From positions 1-39,654 of the forward strand of contig NZ_AKKF01000175.1 in assembly GCF_000281955.1 (NCBI RefSeq): a stretch of 39,654 bases of DNA, given 5' to 3'. The notes beneath the pieces are model-generated. The model was given only the letters and a program-made list of their open reading frames with translations, had not been told where the DNA came from and searched no databases. The stretch comes from Caulobacter sp. AP07 (GTDB taxonomy: Bacteria; Pseudomonadota; Alphaproteobacteria; Caulobacterales; Caulobacteraceae). The translations under genes were made by a program, and so were the position numbers. The stretch's first letter is position 1; each line of letters begins with the position of its first letter. Below, piece by piece: positions 8,473-17,375 of the stretch.

Positions 8473-10464
8473 TCACCGCATCAGCAGGATCAGCAGCAGG
8501 ATGATCAGCAGGATCAGCAGCCACCACCACTTGAAATTCCGCTTGACCCAGTTCTCCACCGTCGCCGCGGTCGGGCCGTCGCCGGAGGAAACGGAGCCGC
8601 CGTCCGGCCCCCCGATGCCGGGACCCTTGGCCGGGGGATCCTTCGACACGTCGCCGCGTGGGCCATCCTTGTCGGCCTTGAGCTTGACGTTCAGCGTGGT
8701 GACTCCGTCGTGAGGCACTTTCAGGCCATGCACGCCCGGCCGCCGCCGGGTCAGTCCAGGGCCCTCGAAGGACCAACTGAACGGGTCGTCGATCCCCTCG
8801 TGCCGCGCGACATAGCCGAAGGCGCCAGGCCCCTCGTCGAGCACCTCGGCGGTGATCTTGCCGATGGTCAGGGTCTGCCCGGTGCGGCGATAGCCTTCGG
8901 TGACCCACAGATACAGGACAGTGTCCCTCCACTGCTGTTGATTGCCGACCGCGGTGGAGCCCATTTCGAGTTTGGGCACTGGCAGCGGCTCCGGTTGCTG
9001 CAGGGCTCCCGCCGCGAAGGCCGGCATCTCGTCTCCCAGGACAACGCCTCTGCCGATAAGGTCGCGCACCCGGACCTTGCGCACATGGGTGAAGAGCAGA
9101 AAGTCGTGGGTCTTGCCGCCGTCCTTGGGCGGCGGATAACCGACGCCGCTGACCTCGGCGGGACGCTCGACTTCCGACAGGTTGATGAAGTCCATGTTCC
9201 GACGGACGCTGGACTGGGCGAAGTTGACGGCGGAACTCGATGACAGCTGGATCCAGATGCACTGGTGCTTGTGGGCGGCGTAGGCGGGCGGGATCGCTCC
9301 CGCCGGCCAGTCTGACTGCGCCTCGGCGGTTGCGCCGCCGCTGGGCACGGTGATCGGGTTCGAGGGATTGTGCAGCAACCCTCCCGGGCGCGCCCAGGCG
9401 CTGAAATCGGGCGGGCCAAGTCCCCAGTTGGCGAGGCGAACCTCGGCGGTGACGTTGTTGGCGGCCGCTGCCCCGGTGTTCTCGAGTATCGAGACGAGCA
9501 GGTTGTTCTCTGTGTTGCTGATTTCGTGGCTGAGCGCCGAGCCGGTGCTGGGCTTGCGGCAACCGACTCCCATGGCGCCGTTCTGGAATCGCACGCCCTG
9601 GCCCAGGTTGGACCCCGCCGGGACTTGCAGCGCCGGGATCAGTCCCGTGCCGTACCAGGACGGGTCGATCTGCAGGGTGGTGTCGAGATAGCCGGTCAGG
9701 GCGTTGCCCGGGGCCACCGGGAAGCGAAACTGGGTCGCGTAGTAGTCATCGACGACGTCCGGCCCGGCCGCCACGTCCTGACCGATCCGCACGACGCTGA
9801 AATAGAGACCAAAGCCCGCGGGTGACAGGTTGATCCAGTCGGCGCCGCCGGTCGCCGTGCTGACCGGCACGCGGATTTCGACGCTCCACGCCGACTCGTC
9901 CGGCGATCCCATGGCCACGGGCGGTCGCCAGGTGCGAACCTTCACTTCGTAGGCGCCGGGTGTGACCGGGGAATAGGCCGTCCAGGGCGCGGCCGAATTG
10001 TCCGCCCGATAGAAGTTGATGGCCTGGGGAACGTGATTGCCCCGGACATGGTAGTCGTCGCCCATGGGGACGCCGGGCGGAATGTCGTCCGGGTCGCCCG
10101 CCGGGCCGGGGTCGTCGGCGCCCACGTCCAGGAAGCTGGGGAAGATATCGATCCGGCGGCGGGCCTGGTCGCCGGCGCCGGCCGCCGGACGCAAGGCCAG
10201 CACCACGACGTCACGAGGATCGAACGTCCTGTCCAGGCGGCAGAGGAACGCGAACACCAGGGTGCCCGTGCCGGTGTCGCGCACGCCCTGGAAGACGACG
10301 GGCGGGAATCCAGCGCCGCCGAAGGTCATGCGACTGCCGCCGACATAGCCGGGTTCGGTCTCCGTGGTGATGATGCCCGCGTCGGTGAAGAAGAAGCCGT
10401 CGATCGTCGGGTTGCCGGTGACGCCGTCGGCGTTGGCGAAGCACAGTGTGTCGGTGGCGGACAT
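8473..10464 (-). CDS. Beta-rich CIS protein with C-terminal membrane anchor
   Basis: This encodes 663 aa with GGAGA before the ATG. The N-terminal 250 residues look like a beta-sandwich of the DOMON/CBM9 type (VVVLALRP then RRIDIFPSF spacing). Middle repeats such as NNLLVSILENTGAAAANNVT resemble Ig-like/CARDB strands, and a further sandwich lies near 555-615. A Gly/Pro/Asp-rich linker (about 615-640) leads to the extreme C-terminus, VKRNFKWWWLL followed by about 15 Leu/Ile residues and a final LMR. That is a tail anchor with positive charges on its N-terminal side. With no signal peptide, the body should face the cytoplasm. Only 3 bases separate it from the 627-aa gene. Inference: it docks the particle to the inner membrane. 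Alternatively it is a fibre or receptor-binding protein inserted in another membrane. Confidence 0.85.
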   Translation of the reverse strand: MSATDTLCFANADGVTGNPTIDGFFFTDAGIITTETEPGYVGGSRMTFGGAGFPPVVFQGVRDTGTGTLVFAFLCRLDRTFDPRDVVVLALRPAAGAGDQARRRIDIFPSFLDVGADDPGPAGDPDDIPPGVPMGDDYHVRGNHVPQAINFYRADNSAAPWTAYSPVTPGAYEVKVRTWRPPVAMGSPDESAWSVEIRVPVSTATGGADWINLSPAGFGLYFSVVRIGQDVAAGPDVVDDYYATQFRFPVAPGNALTGYLDTTLQIDPSWYGTGLIPALQVPAGSNLGQGVRFQNGAMGVGCRKPSTGSALSHEISNTENNLLVSILENTGAAAANNVTAEVRLANWGLGPPDFSAWARPGGLLHNPSNPITVPSGGATAEAQSDWPAGAIPPAYAAHKHQCIWIQLSSSSAVNFAQSSVRRNMDFINLSEVERPAEVSGVGYPPPKDGGKTHDFLLFTHVRKVRVRDLIGRGVVLGDEMPAFAAGALQQPEPLPVPKLEMGSTAVGNQQQWRDTVLYLWVTEGYRRTGQTLTIGKITAEVLDEGPGAFGYVARHEGIDDPFSWSFEGPGLTRRRPGVHGLKVPHDGVTTLNVKLKADKDGPRGDVSKDPPAKGPGIGGPDGGSVSSGDGPTAATVENWVKRNFKWWWLLILLIILLLILLMR

Positions 10465-10488
10465 GGAGTTCTCCTGGTCGGGTGCGCC

Positions 10489-11817
10489 TCAGCTGACGTA
10501 GCCTTGGATCGGGATGCGGATGAACGAGGTGAAGTCGGCCGGTGCGGCGCTGCCCGGTGGGCGATGGGCGGCGCTGATCTTCAGGAAGGTCGGGATCGGC
10601 GACGTGCCGGCGTCGGTGTTCTGCACGGTCAGGTTCAGGGATCGGGTCGAACCCGCCGCGACGCCGGTGTTGCCGGTCGGCGCGACGATCGGGGCCGCCC
10701 AGCGCCCGGCCGGCGTTTCGATGACCGCCGTGTAGGTGTAGTCGCCCGCCGCCGTCGCGGTGCCCGGATGCTCGACGTCGGCTTGCAGGCGGACGGTGAG
10801 CGGGATGACGCCGGTCTGGCCGAACTTGACCTGCACCCCCGCCAGCGAGGCGCCGTCGACGGTGATCTGGGCCTTGCGCACGGTCTGGGCGGCCGCGCCG
10901 ATCGAGATCGGATCGAAGGTGACGCGCGGGTCGCTGACCGCCGGAGCCTGGCCGACGACAAGGTCGAGCGGCGACGAGGTGTGGTGGAACAGGCCGTCGG
11001 TCGAGGTGACGTCCAGCGAGATGGTCGCCTTGGAGGCTCCGGTGGGCACCTTGACGTTGGCCGTCACGGTGATCGGGGCGCCGCGGGTGATCTGCTGGTC
11101 GCCGGTGGGGACGATGCTCGCGGCGGTCTTCCAGGCGGTCACGGTGGAGCCGGTCAGCCCCGTGAACAGCAGCGCGAAGCGATAGGTGGCCGGCAGGATG
11201 GTCTGGCTGTCGACCTGCCATGATATCGGATAGGTGTTCCCGACGACGATGGTTCCCAGGGCCGGAGTCGTGGGCTCGATCACCACTTGGCCGCCCTGCT
11301 GGGGAACAAGCGGGCTCACCAGGCAGGCCAGGCTGGTCGAACTGCGGTCGCCGACCTTGACGCTGACGGCGACGGTCTTGGGCAGGCCCGTGAAGCTGTC
11401 GGGAACCTGGAACATCAGCTTGGTGGAGTCGGACCCCAGGTTGAAAGCGCTGATCTGGACCCCGCCCATCAGCACCGTCGTCTTGCCGGGCTGGATGTCG
11501 AAACCCGAACCGATCAGCGTCAGCAGCTCGCCGACGGCCGTCTCGTTCGACGGCTCGATCCGCACCAGGACCGGCCCGCCGGCGCTGCCTTCCAGAGCGG
11601 CGACCCGCAGCTGCAGCGTGTTGATGTCCTCGAGCAGGCTGTTCACGAACTGGGCGGTGATCAGGTCGCCGGGCTGAACCTGGCCCGCCCGGACGCCGAC
11701 CACGGCGCCGAGCAGGGCGTCGCGCTCGGCCGGCGTGAGCACGCCGTCCAGCGCCTGCAGGATGGTCGACATCGGGACGACGATATTCCCGGGACTGGCG
11801 GTGGTGGTCGGAGGCAT
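10489..11817 (-). CDS. IPT/TIG-domain fibre-like CIS protein
   Basis: This is a 442-aa beta-rich protein. An N-terminal helical stretch around 50-77 (FVNSLLEDINTLQLRVAALE) has heptad-like spacing and could trimerise. It is followed by an IPT/TIG domain at about 83-170 (VRIEPSNETAVGELLTLIG, then GSGFDIQPG and VLMGGVQI). Two or three more Ig-like beta domains follow, to the end at IPIQGYVS. No signal peptide or membrane helix is seen. It lies between the 425-aa fibre-like gene and the membrane-anchored 663-aa gene, with gaps of 28 and 24 bases. The architecture (short helix, then Ig-like repeats) fits an elongated surface or baseplate-linked fibre. The fold call is good; the role is inferred from context. 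Confidence 0.82.
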   Translation of the reverse strand: MPPTTTASPGNIVVPMSTILQALDGVLTPAERDALLGAVVGVRAGQVQPGDLITAQFVNSLLEDINTLQLRVAALEGSAGGPVLVRIEPSNETAVGELLTLIGSGFDIQPGKTTVLMGGVQISAFNLGSDSTKLMFQVPDSFTGLPKTVAVSVKVGDRSSTSLACLVSPLVPQQGGQVVIEPTTPALGTIVVGNTYPISWQVDSQTILPATYRFALLFTGLTGSTVTAWKTAASIVPTGDQQITRGAPITVTANVKVPTGASKATISLDVTSTDGLFHHTSSPLDLVVGQAPAVSDPRVTFDPISIGAAAQTVRKAQITVDGASLAGVQVKFGQTGVIPLTVRLQADVEHPGTATAAGDYTYTAVIETPAGRWAAPIVAPTGNTGVAAGSTRSLNLTVQNTDAGTSPIPTFLKISAAHRPPGSAAPADFTSFIRIPIQGYVS

Positions 11818-11845
11818 GGGCTTGTCCTCGGCGGATTGGTGCGGG

Positions 11846-13123
11846 TCAGGGCTGCAGGGCGTAGTGGGCGTAGTCCCAGCGGAAGAGGTCGAAGCGGGCG
11901 TCGGCGCGGTAGGGCAGGTGGCCGCTGGCGAAGATCACGAACGGGGCGGGGCGGCTCGGGCTGGCCGGGGCCTGGTCGATGGCCATGTCGGTCTCGGCCA
12001 CCCGGTAGAGCTGGACGAAGGCGCCGTCGCCGACGGTGATCGGCGGCCGGACCAGGCTTTCGCGGATCAGCGCCTCGGCCTCGGCGGCGTTGAGATAGCG
12101 GGGACCGCTCACCGTCAGGCCCTGGAAGAAGCTCGGGACGGGGCTCTGCCCGGGCGTCGGTCTCGGCGCGGGGATGATCCCGGCGGCCGGAAGATGGCCG
12201 AAAAGGCCGGTCGCCGTGGCGGCGCCCAGGCCGCCGCCCGGACCCGTCAGGTCGGCGATGTGCCCCTGGAACTGCCGGAACATCGCCTGGCCGACCGCGA
12301 CCCGCCGCGCGCCCGCCAGGGTGGCCAGCCCGCCCGGATCGGCGGCGGCCAGCGGGCGGCGCACGCTCCAGGCGTCGATGAACGTCAGGTCGGTGGCGCG
12401 GGTGAAGGCCAGCAGGGCTAGGGGCACGTCGGCGTCGCCCAGTCCGAAGCGCCGCATGGCGTCGGTCAGGTCGTCGGCGCGCGGCGTCGCGCCCAGCAGG
12501 TCGGCGGTCCAGTCGGTGGTCACGCCCGTCCCGAAGGCGCGATAGGCCAGGGCGTTGCGATAGTCGGGGTCCGCCGCCGACAAGCCGGGCAGCAGCGACG
12601 GCGGCACGGCCAGCAGGCGAAGCTGGACGCCGCTGACCACCACGTCGGTGTTGCAGCGGACATTGTCCGGGTCCAGCCCGTTGGTCGGGGCCGAGCCGGC
12701 CCGGGCCTCGGCCGGGGCCAGGGTGAGGATGTAGACCCCGGCGCCGGCCACATAGGTTCCGCCCAGCACCGGCGCGCAGTCGCCGAACAGGCAGTCGCCC
12801 GAGGCCGAGGCGCCGCCGCCGCGGGCCAGGGCCACCTGGGCGGCCTGGGTCAGGCGCAGGGTCTGGCCCAGGCGATTGATCGCCAGGCCGGCGGCCACCT
12901 TGACGGTCGGCAGGCGGCTGTCGCCGGTCAGGCCGCCGTCGGTGACTTCCAGGCCGAAGGCCACGCCGTCGCCGACCGCCAGCCCCAGACGGGCGTCGAC
13001 CTCGCGCCGGGCCGCCTGTTCGCGTCCGAGGTCGCCGCCGGTCAGCAGGCGGCCGTTGAAGAAGTTGACCGAGCGGACGCCGCCTTCGGTCAGGGGTTCC
13101 TGGAGCTGGAAGACCTCGCCCAT
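11846..13123 (-). CDS. CIS fibre-like protein, paralogue B of the shared N-terminal module
   Basis: The protein is 425 aa. The ATG at 13123 (MGEVFQLQEPL) is chosen because GAGGAGGG lies just upstream and because the longer frame would overlap the preceding gene. Residues about 17-110 carry the module NFFNGRLLTGGDLGREQ ... GVAFGLEVT ... VKVAAGLAINRLGQTLRL, which matches the start of the next upstream gene (NYAKGMVLGVDDFVQEF ... GVTSGLAVT). This module is, to my knowledge, common in proteins of CIS loci. The rest is mixed, with Ala/Leu helices and beta stretches ending LFRWDYAHYALQP. No membrane segment is seen. Probable role: a structural protein attached to the baseplate or tail fibres. It follows the paralogue by 10 bases. 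Confidence 0.82.
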   Translation of the reverse strand: MGEVFQLQEPLTEGGVRSVNFFNGRLLTGGDLGREQAARREVDARLGLAVGDGVAFGLEVTDGGLTGDSRLPTVKVAAGLAINRLGQTLRLTQAAQVALARGGGASASGDCLFGDCAPVLGGTYVAGAGVYILTLAPAEARAGSAPTNGLDPDNVRCNTDVVVSGVQLRLLAVPPSLLPGLSAADPDYRNALAYRAFGTGVTTDWTADLLGATPRADDLTDAMRRFGLGDADVPLALLAFTRATDLTFIDAWSVRRPLAAADPGGLATLAGARRVAVGQAMFRQFQGHIADLTGPGGGLGAATATGLFGHLPAAGIIPAPRPTPGQSPVPSFFQGLTVSGPRYLNAAEAEALIRESLVRPPITVGDGAFVQLYRVAETDMAIDQAPASPSRPAPFVIFASGHLPYRADARFDLFRWDYAHYALQP

Positions 13124-13133
13124 CGCGCCCTCC

Positions 13134-14465
13134 TCAAGCCAGGGCCGAAAGGACGCGCCAACCGGCGCTTCCATCCGACACCAGGGTCACGGCCTTGCCG
13201 GGATCGACACCGAGCGTGTCGCCCGCGCCGTCGAAGGTGTCGGCGGGGTCGGCGACCAGCTTGAGGCTGTCGCCCAGGCTCTTGATCACATGCAGGCGTC
13301 CCCGGTTGGCGGGCGCGGTTTTGGGCAGGGTGAGGGCCAGGGCGCCTTTGCAGAGGACGCAGACGTGGGTCTCGTCCAGGGTGGTGTCGACGTTGAGGTC
13401 GGCCAGGGCGATCGTCGCGCCGGGCGGCGCGGCGGGAAGCGAGGGCGGCGGCAAGGTCTGCAGGGCCTGCACCAGGGCCAGGGACGCCAGCACCGGCCGG
13501 GCACCCTGATCGATGACGACGTCGGCGGCCAGGCCGTCGACCTGCCAGGTTCCGCCGTCCGACCCGACCAGGATCACCGGCGCGTCGAGGCGGGCCAGCA
13601 GGACGCAGTCGTCCAGGACGTCCGCGAGGCCGCCGCAACGGCGAGCCATCCACAGCGGCCGAAGCTCGGTCACCCACAGTCGCAAGGCCAGGCGCAGGAA
13701 GGCCGGATAGCGCTCCGGCGCGACCTCCAGGCTGAGCGGCGGCGAGCCGAACATGTAGTCCTCGGGCGGCGAGGCGGGCGGGCTTTCGCTGTCGATCTCC
13801 AGCCAGGGCGCGGCGGCGGCGCGCAGGGCCGCCAGCCAGGCGGCTTCCTCGTCCGCGGGCGGCAGGGCCGGGCCGGCGGTGGTCAGGGCGCCCAGCCACT
13901 GGGCGAAGTCGGCGATGGCGTCGTGCTCGGTCTGGGGCGGTGGCGCGACGCCGAGGGTCAGGCGGTAGTCGTCGGCGACCCGCGACGGGGCCATCAGGTC
14001 CTCTTCCGATCGGCAGGGCTCGCCCGGGATCGGCGCCAGGGCCGTCTGGCAGTCGGCGTAGCAGAGCGTCAGGTAGAGCGGCAGCACCCCGGCTCCAGGC
14101 AGCGAGGCCGGAACGATGTGGTCGGGCACGAGCGCCGCGTTCTCGGGCTTGGCCAGCCAGGCGTTGAGCGCCCCGCACTGGTCGGCCTTGACGCAGATCA
14201 GCTGGCCGCTCGGCGCGGCCGCCGCCCCGGCGCTCACCCGGACGCGCGGGCCGGCGGCGTCGTCCTCGACGGTCACCGCCAGGCCGCTGGTCACGCCGTA
14301 GCCGGCCAGCTCCCGCACCGCCCACTGGTCGCGGCCCGACAGATAGGTGAACTCCTGGACGAAGTCGTCGACGCCCAGGACCATGCCCTTGGCGTAGTTG
14401 ACGTGTAGCGACGGGTCGGCCGGTCCGGCCGAGACGAGGCTCGATCCTCTGTCACAGCATCCCAT
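13134..14465 (-). CDS. CIS fibre-like protein, paralogue A, with tail-fibre-type C-terminus
   Basis: The protein is 443 aa with a strong GGAGG before the ATG at 14465. The N-terminal module NYAKGMVLGVDDFVQEFTYL, then GYGVTSGLAVTVEDD and VRVSAGAAAAPSGQLICV, is shared with the downstream gene. The middle (about 150-320) is helical and acidic. The last 100 residues (DETHVCVLCKGALALTLPK ... HVIKSLGDSLKLVADPADTF ... VTLVSDGSAGWRVLSALA) match the usual C-terminal pattern of phage tail-fibre or collar proteins, where 'dTIDG ... lvSDGs.W' closes the fold. Cysteines are unusually frequent near the N-terminus (GCCDR, CVKADQC, CYADC). It is probably an elongated surface or baseplate-attached fibre; function is by analogy. 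Confidence 0.83.
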   Translation of the reverse strand: MGCCDRGSSLVSAGPADPSLHVNYAKGMVLGVDDFVQEFTYLSGRDQWAVRELAGYGVTSGLAVTVEDDAAGPRVRVSAGAAAAPSGQLICVKADQCGALNAWLAKPENAALVPDHIVPASLPGAGVLPLYLTLCYADCQTALAPIPGEPCRSEEDLMAPSRVADDYRLTLGVAPPPQTEHDAIADFAQWLGALTTAGPALPPADEEAAWLAALRAAAAPWLEIDSESPPASPPEDYMFGSPPLSLEVAPERYPAFLRLALRLWVTELRPLWMARRCGGLADVLDDCVLLARLDAPVILVGSDGGTWQVDGLAADVVIDQGARPVLASLALVQALQTLPPPSLPAAPPGATIALADLNVDTTLDETHVCVLCKGALALTLPKTAPANRGRLHVIKSLGDSLKLVADPADTFDGAGDTLGVDPGKAVTLVSDGSAGWRVLSALA

Positions 14466-14516
14466 CAGGATCCTCCGGGCGGTTCGGGTTCAAGGGGTTG
14501 CGATGGAGGCGGGCGG

Positions 14517-17375
14517 TCAGCATGCCAGCCTCCGGCGGTCGCCGCCGACGGTGGGACCGTCGGCGCCGATGAAGCTGGCGCCCAGATAGGCCGCGCCCAG
14601 CACGGCGGGCGGGATCAGTTCCGGGGCGCGGCTGCCCTGGCCGATCTGGGTGTCGAGACCCAGCCGGGCCTCGCCCAGCCGGTTCATGGCCCAGTAGAAG
14701 CGCACGTCGAACACGGTGTGGGCGGGCTTTTCCAGGGCGACGATGCGTCGGGCCAGGACCAGGCGCCGCTCGGTGTCGAACGCCGCTTCGCCGCTGGTGG
14801 TCATCGGCAGCAGGACCGAAAAGCGGTGGGCCGAGCGGGCGATCGGCAGCAGGCGGCTCTCGAACTGGAACCAGTCGATCATCGCCGTCTCGCCCTGCGG
14901 CAGATGGTCGGGCAGCGAGACCTGGTCGAAGTCCGTCCAGTCGCCGCCATGAGCGGCGTTGAGCCGGCCGATCCGCCGATAGCGACCGGCCAGGAAGTCC
15001 TGCCAGCGGCGGCGGTCCAGCGAGGCTAGGGCGAGGAACTCGCTCCAGGCCGCTTCGAGCCCGGCCGGCGGTCCGCCGCGTGGCAGGTCGAGCAGGGCGT
15101 CGGGGTCGGTCAGCAGGCGCGTGGTCTGGAAACAGCGCCAGCGCGTCCGCTCCTCGGCGCCGGAGCGCGGCAAGAAGCCCAGTTCGGCCAGCCAGAACCC
15201 GTCCCGGTCGGCGGATTCGCCGTCGTGGAGGGCGGCGTCGGGCGTGAACAGCGGGAAGGCCTGGTAGAGCTCGTCCGCCGTCGGCTCGCGGTCCAGCCAG
15301 CGCGCCCAGCGCTCGGCCAGGCCGACATTGCCCTCGGCAGGCGTCCAGCGCGCCCCGGGCGCGACCCGCTTCAGGCCCTCGGCGGAGCCGGGATCGCCGG
15401 CCGCCAGGGCGCCGATCCGGCGGCTCAGATAGCGCTCGACGATGCGGATGGGGCGGGGGCACACGCAATCGGGGTCAGGGTCGTCGAAGCGGTGTTCGTC
15501 GATGCAGGGTTCGAACGCCAGGGCCAGGGCCAGCTCCAGGCCATGGCGGGTGCCGCGCCAGCGGAAGAAGTCGACGGCCCTGGCCACGAACAGCCGCCGT
15601 CGCCGCTCGTCCCACGCCGGATCCAGGGCCACGTCGAACCAGTCGGCCATCCAGGCCAGGGCTTCGGTCGGCGCCGTGCGGGGGTCGAACAGCGCCTGGG
15701 CCTTGGCGATGCGGTCCTCGATGGCGGTGTTGACCCCTTCCATGTTGGCCAGGAACCGCTCGAGGAAGTCGCCCGGCTCCTCGCGATAGACGGCCGGCAG
15801 GAAGCGCTCGACATAGGAGAAGCGCGGATACCAGGCGCGCAGGGCCCGCAGGCGGGGGCTGGCCGCGCCGTCGCCCGACAGCTTCAGGCGCAACTGCAGG
15901 TACCGGCCGCGCGCTTCCTGGAACAGCAGATGCCAGGTCCCGGCCCCGGTCTTCGGATCGCCGGGCGGCAGGGCCAGGGGGCCGCGCCAGGGCAGGTCGC
16001 CGCCGTCGCAGGCCAGGCAGGGGCGGGGCTGCGCGACCCATGGCGCGCCCAGCAGGCCGTCGGCGTCGGCCGGGTTGTCGCTGGCCCGCGCCCAGACCTC
16101 GACCAAGGTTCCGGAGGGGATGACGGCGTCGAGCCGCAGGCGGTCCCAGACGCATTGCGGGGTCTCGCCGTCCATCACCGGGGTCAGGAACTCGGCGGTC
16201 TCGGCGTAACGGACGCGGGGTTTCTCGACCAGCGGCGTCCAGCGGGGCGAGGACAGGCCGCTGTCGTAGTGCGCCGCCCCCTGGACCGCGATCAGGGCCC
16301 GGCCGCCGAACCGCCGGAGCGGGAAGAGCTCCGCCGTGCCGATCAGCGTCCCATCCTCGGCCAGCCGCCAGGCCCGCGCCTGGTTGCCGACCCCGCCGGC
16401 CAGGAACAGGCGCGTTTCGCGCTCGCCGCCCCGCACCGCGCCCTTGGCCACGACCAGGTCCTGGGTGGGGTCGTCGAGTTCGAGCAGAGCGGTGGCGTCG
16501 CCGCCGTCGGCCGGCAGGCGGAAGATTCGGGTTCCGCCGGTCGCCGTGCGGTCCAGGACCAGCAGGCCGCCGTCGTCCAGCGGCTCCAGCGCGATCGGGT
16601 CGATGTCGGCCGCCGCCAGGGTCAGGTCACGACCGGTCGGACGCGTCGCCGCGCGCAGCGTGCGGGGCGCGCCCTCCAGAGGCTGGAACAGCTCGGGCTC
16701 CTCCGGGCCGTCGGCGCCGATGCCGGTCACCGAGAAGCCGCGATCCAGCGCCCACAGCCGGCGATCCGTGCGGTCCAGCAGCCAGACGCCGCCGTCCGGG
16801 CGCGGAGCCATGTCGTGCACGGCCGGCCCGGACCCGGCGGTCCACAGCCGTTCGGTGGGAGGGCCGCCGGATACCAGGTCGAAGACCAGGAAGCCGCGCC
16901 GGTCGGCGGCCTCGAAGGCGACGATCAGCCAGGCGTCCCGCGTGACGACCATGCCCATGAAGGTCTGCGCCGTGGTCGGCGCCGGCCTGTGCGGGGCGAA
17001 CAGGGCGTCCTCGGCTTCGGCGTGGGTGTCGGGCCAGAAGGCGCTGGTCTCGCCGCTGCCGGCCGAGCGCACCAGGAGCTGGGCCCGGCTGTCGGCGATC
17101 CAGTAGACGTTGCCGTGGGCGTCGGCCGCCGCGCCGCGCCGGGCGGCCAGGTCGAGCGGGGCTTCGCCTTCCGTGGCGGGCAGGATCTCCAGGCGCGGCG
17201 GCAAGGTCAGTTCGGCGCGCGCGGCGTCCCAGGCCGGCGGCGGCGCGGCGGATGCGTCCTCCGGCGACGACCACAACGTCGTCAACGGCCGGGGCGCGCC
17301 GTCGGGGTCGCCCAGGCAGCGCCCCCAGTCGCCGGGGCCGAGCAGCAGATGGAAGCGGCCGCCGTTGACGTTCAT
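14517..17375 (-). CDS. Tail protein I (Afp12-like) with N-terminal propeller-like region
   Basis: The protein is 952 aa from the ATG at 17375, whose A-T-G overlaps the previous gene's stop as TGATG. The longer upstream frame is rejected because it shadows the baseplate J gene. Residues about 80-400 carry repeated NHL/propeller-like units (DAHGNVYWIADSRAQLLV, PDGGVWLLDRTDRRLWAL, DDGGLLVLDRT). Residues about 518-620 are the phage gpI/tail-protein-I domain (YVERFLPAVYREEPGDFLER ... DWFDVALDPAWDE ... WRGTRHGLELALAL), the baseplate wedge subunit that pairs with the J-like protein. The C-terminal 330 residues form a third region with ASFIGADGPTVGGD near the end. The core domain alone is normally about 200 aa, so this is a large fusion. 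The baseplate role is firm; what the propeller does is not known. Confidence 0.92.
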   Translation of the reverse strand: MNVNGGRFHLLLGPGDWGRCLGDPDGAPRPLTTLWSSPEDASAAPPPAWDAARAELTLPPRLEILPATEGEAPLDLAARRGAAADAHGNVYWIADSRAQLLVRSAGSGETSAFWPDTHAEAEDALFAPHRPAPTTAQTFMGMVVTRDAWLIVAFEAADRRGFLVFDLVSGGPPTERLWTAGSGPAVHDMAPRPDGGVWLLDRTDRRLWALDRGFSVTGIGADGPEEPELFQPLEGAPRTLRAATRPTGRDLTLAAADIDPIALEPLDDGGLLVLDRTATGGTRIFRLPADGGDATALLELDDPTQDLVVAKGAVRGGERETRLFLAGGVGNQARAWRLAEDGTLIGTAELFPLRRFGGRALIAVQGAAHYDSGLSSPRWTPLVEKPRVRYAETAEFLTPVMDGETPQCVWDRLRLDAVIPSGTLVEVWARASDNPADADGLLGAPWVAQPRPCLACDGGDLPWRGPLALPPGDPKTGAGTWHLLFQEARGRYLQLRLKLSGDGAASPRLRALRAWYPRFSYVERFLPAVYREEPGDFLERFLANMEGVNTAIEDRIAKAQALFDPRTAPTEALAWMADWFDVALDPAWDERRRRLFVARAVDFFRWRGTRHGLELALALAFEPCIDEHRFDDPDPDCVCPRPIRIVERYLSRRIGALAAGDPGSAEGLKRVAPGARWTPAEGNVGLAERWARWLDREPTADELYQAFPLFTPDAALHDGESADRDGFWLAELGFLPRSGAEERTRWRCFQTTRLLTDPDALLDLPRGGPPAGLEAAWSEFLALASLDRRRWQDFLAGRYRRIGRLNAAHGGDWTDFDQVSLPDHLPQGETAMIDWFQFESRLLPIARSAHRFSVLLPMTTSGEAAFDTERRLVLARRIVALEKPAHTVFDVRFYWAMNRLGEARLGLDTQIGQGSRAPELIPPAVLGAAYLGASFIGADGPTVGGDRRRLAC

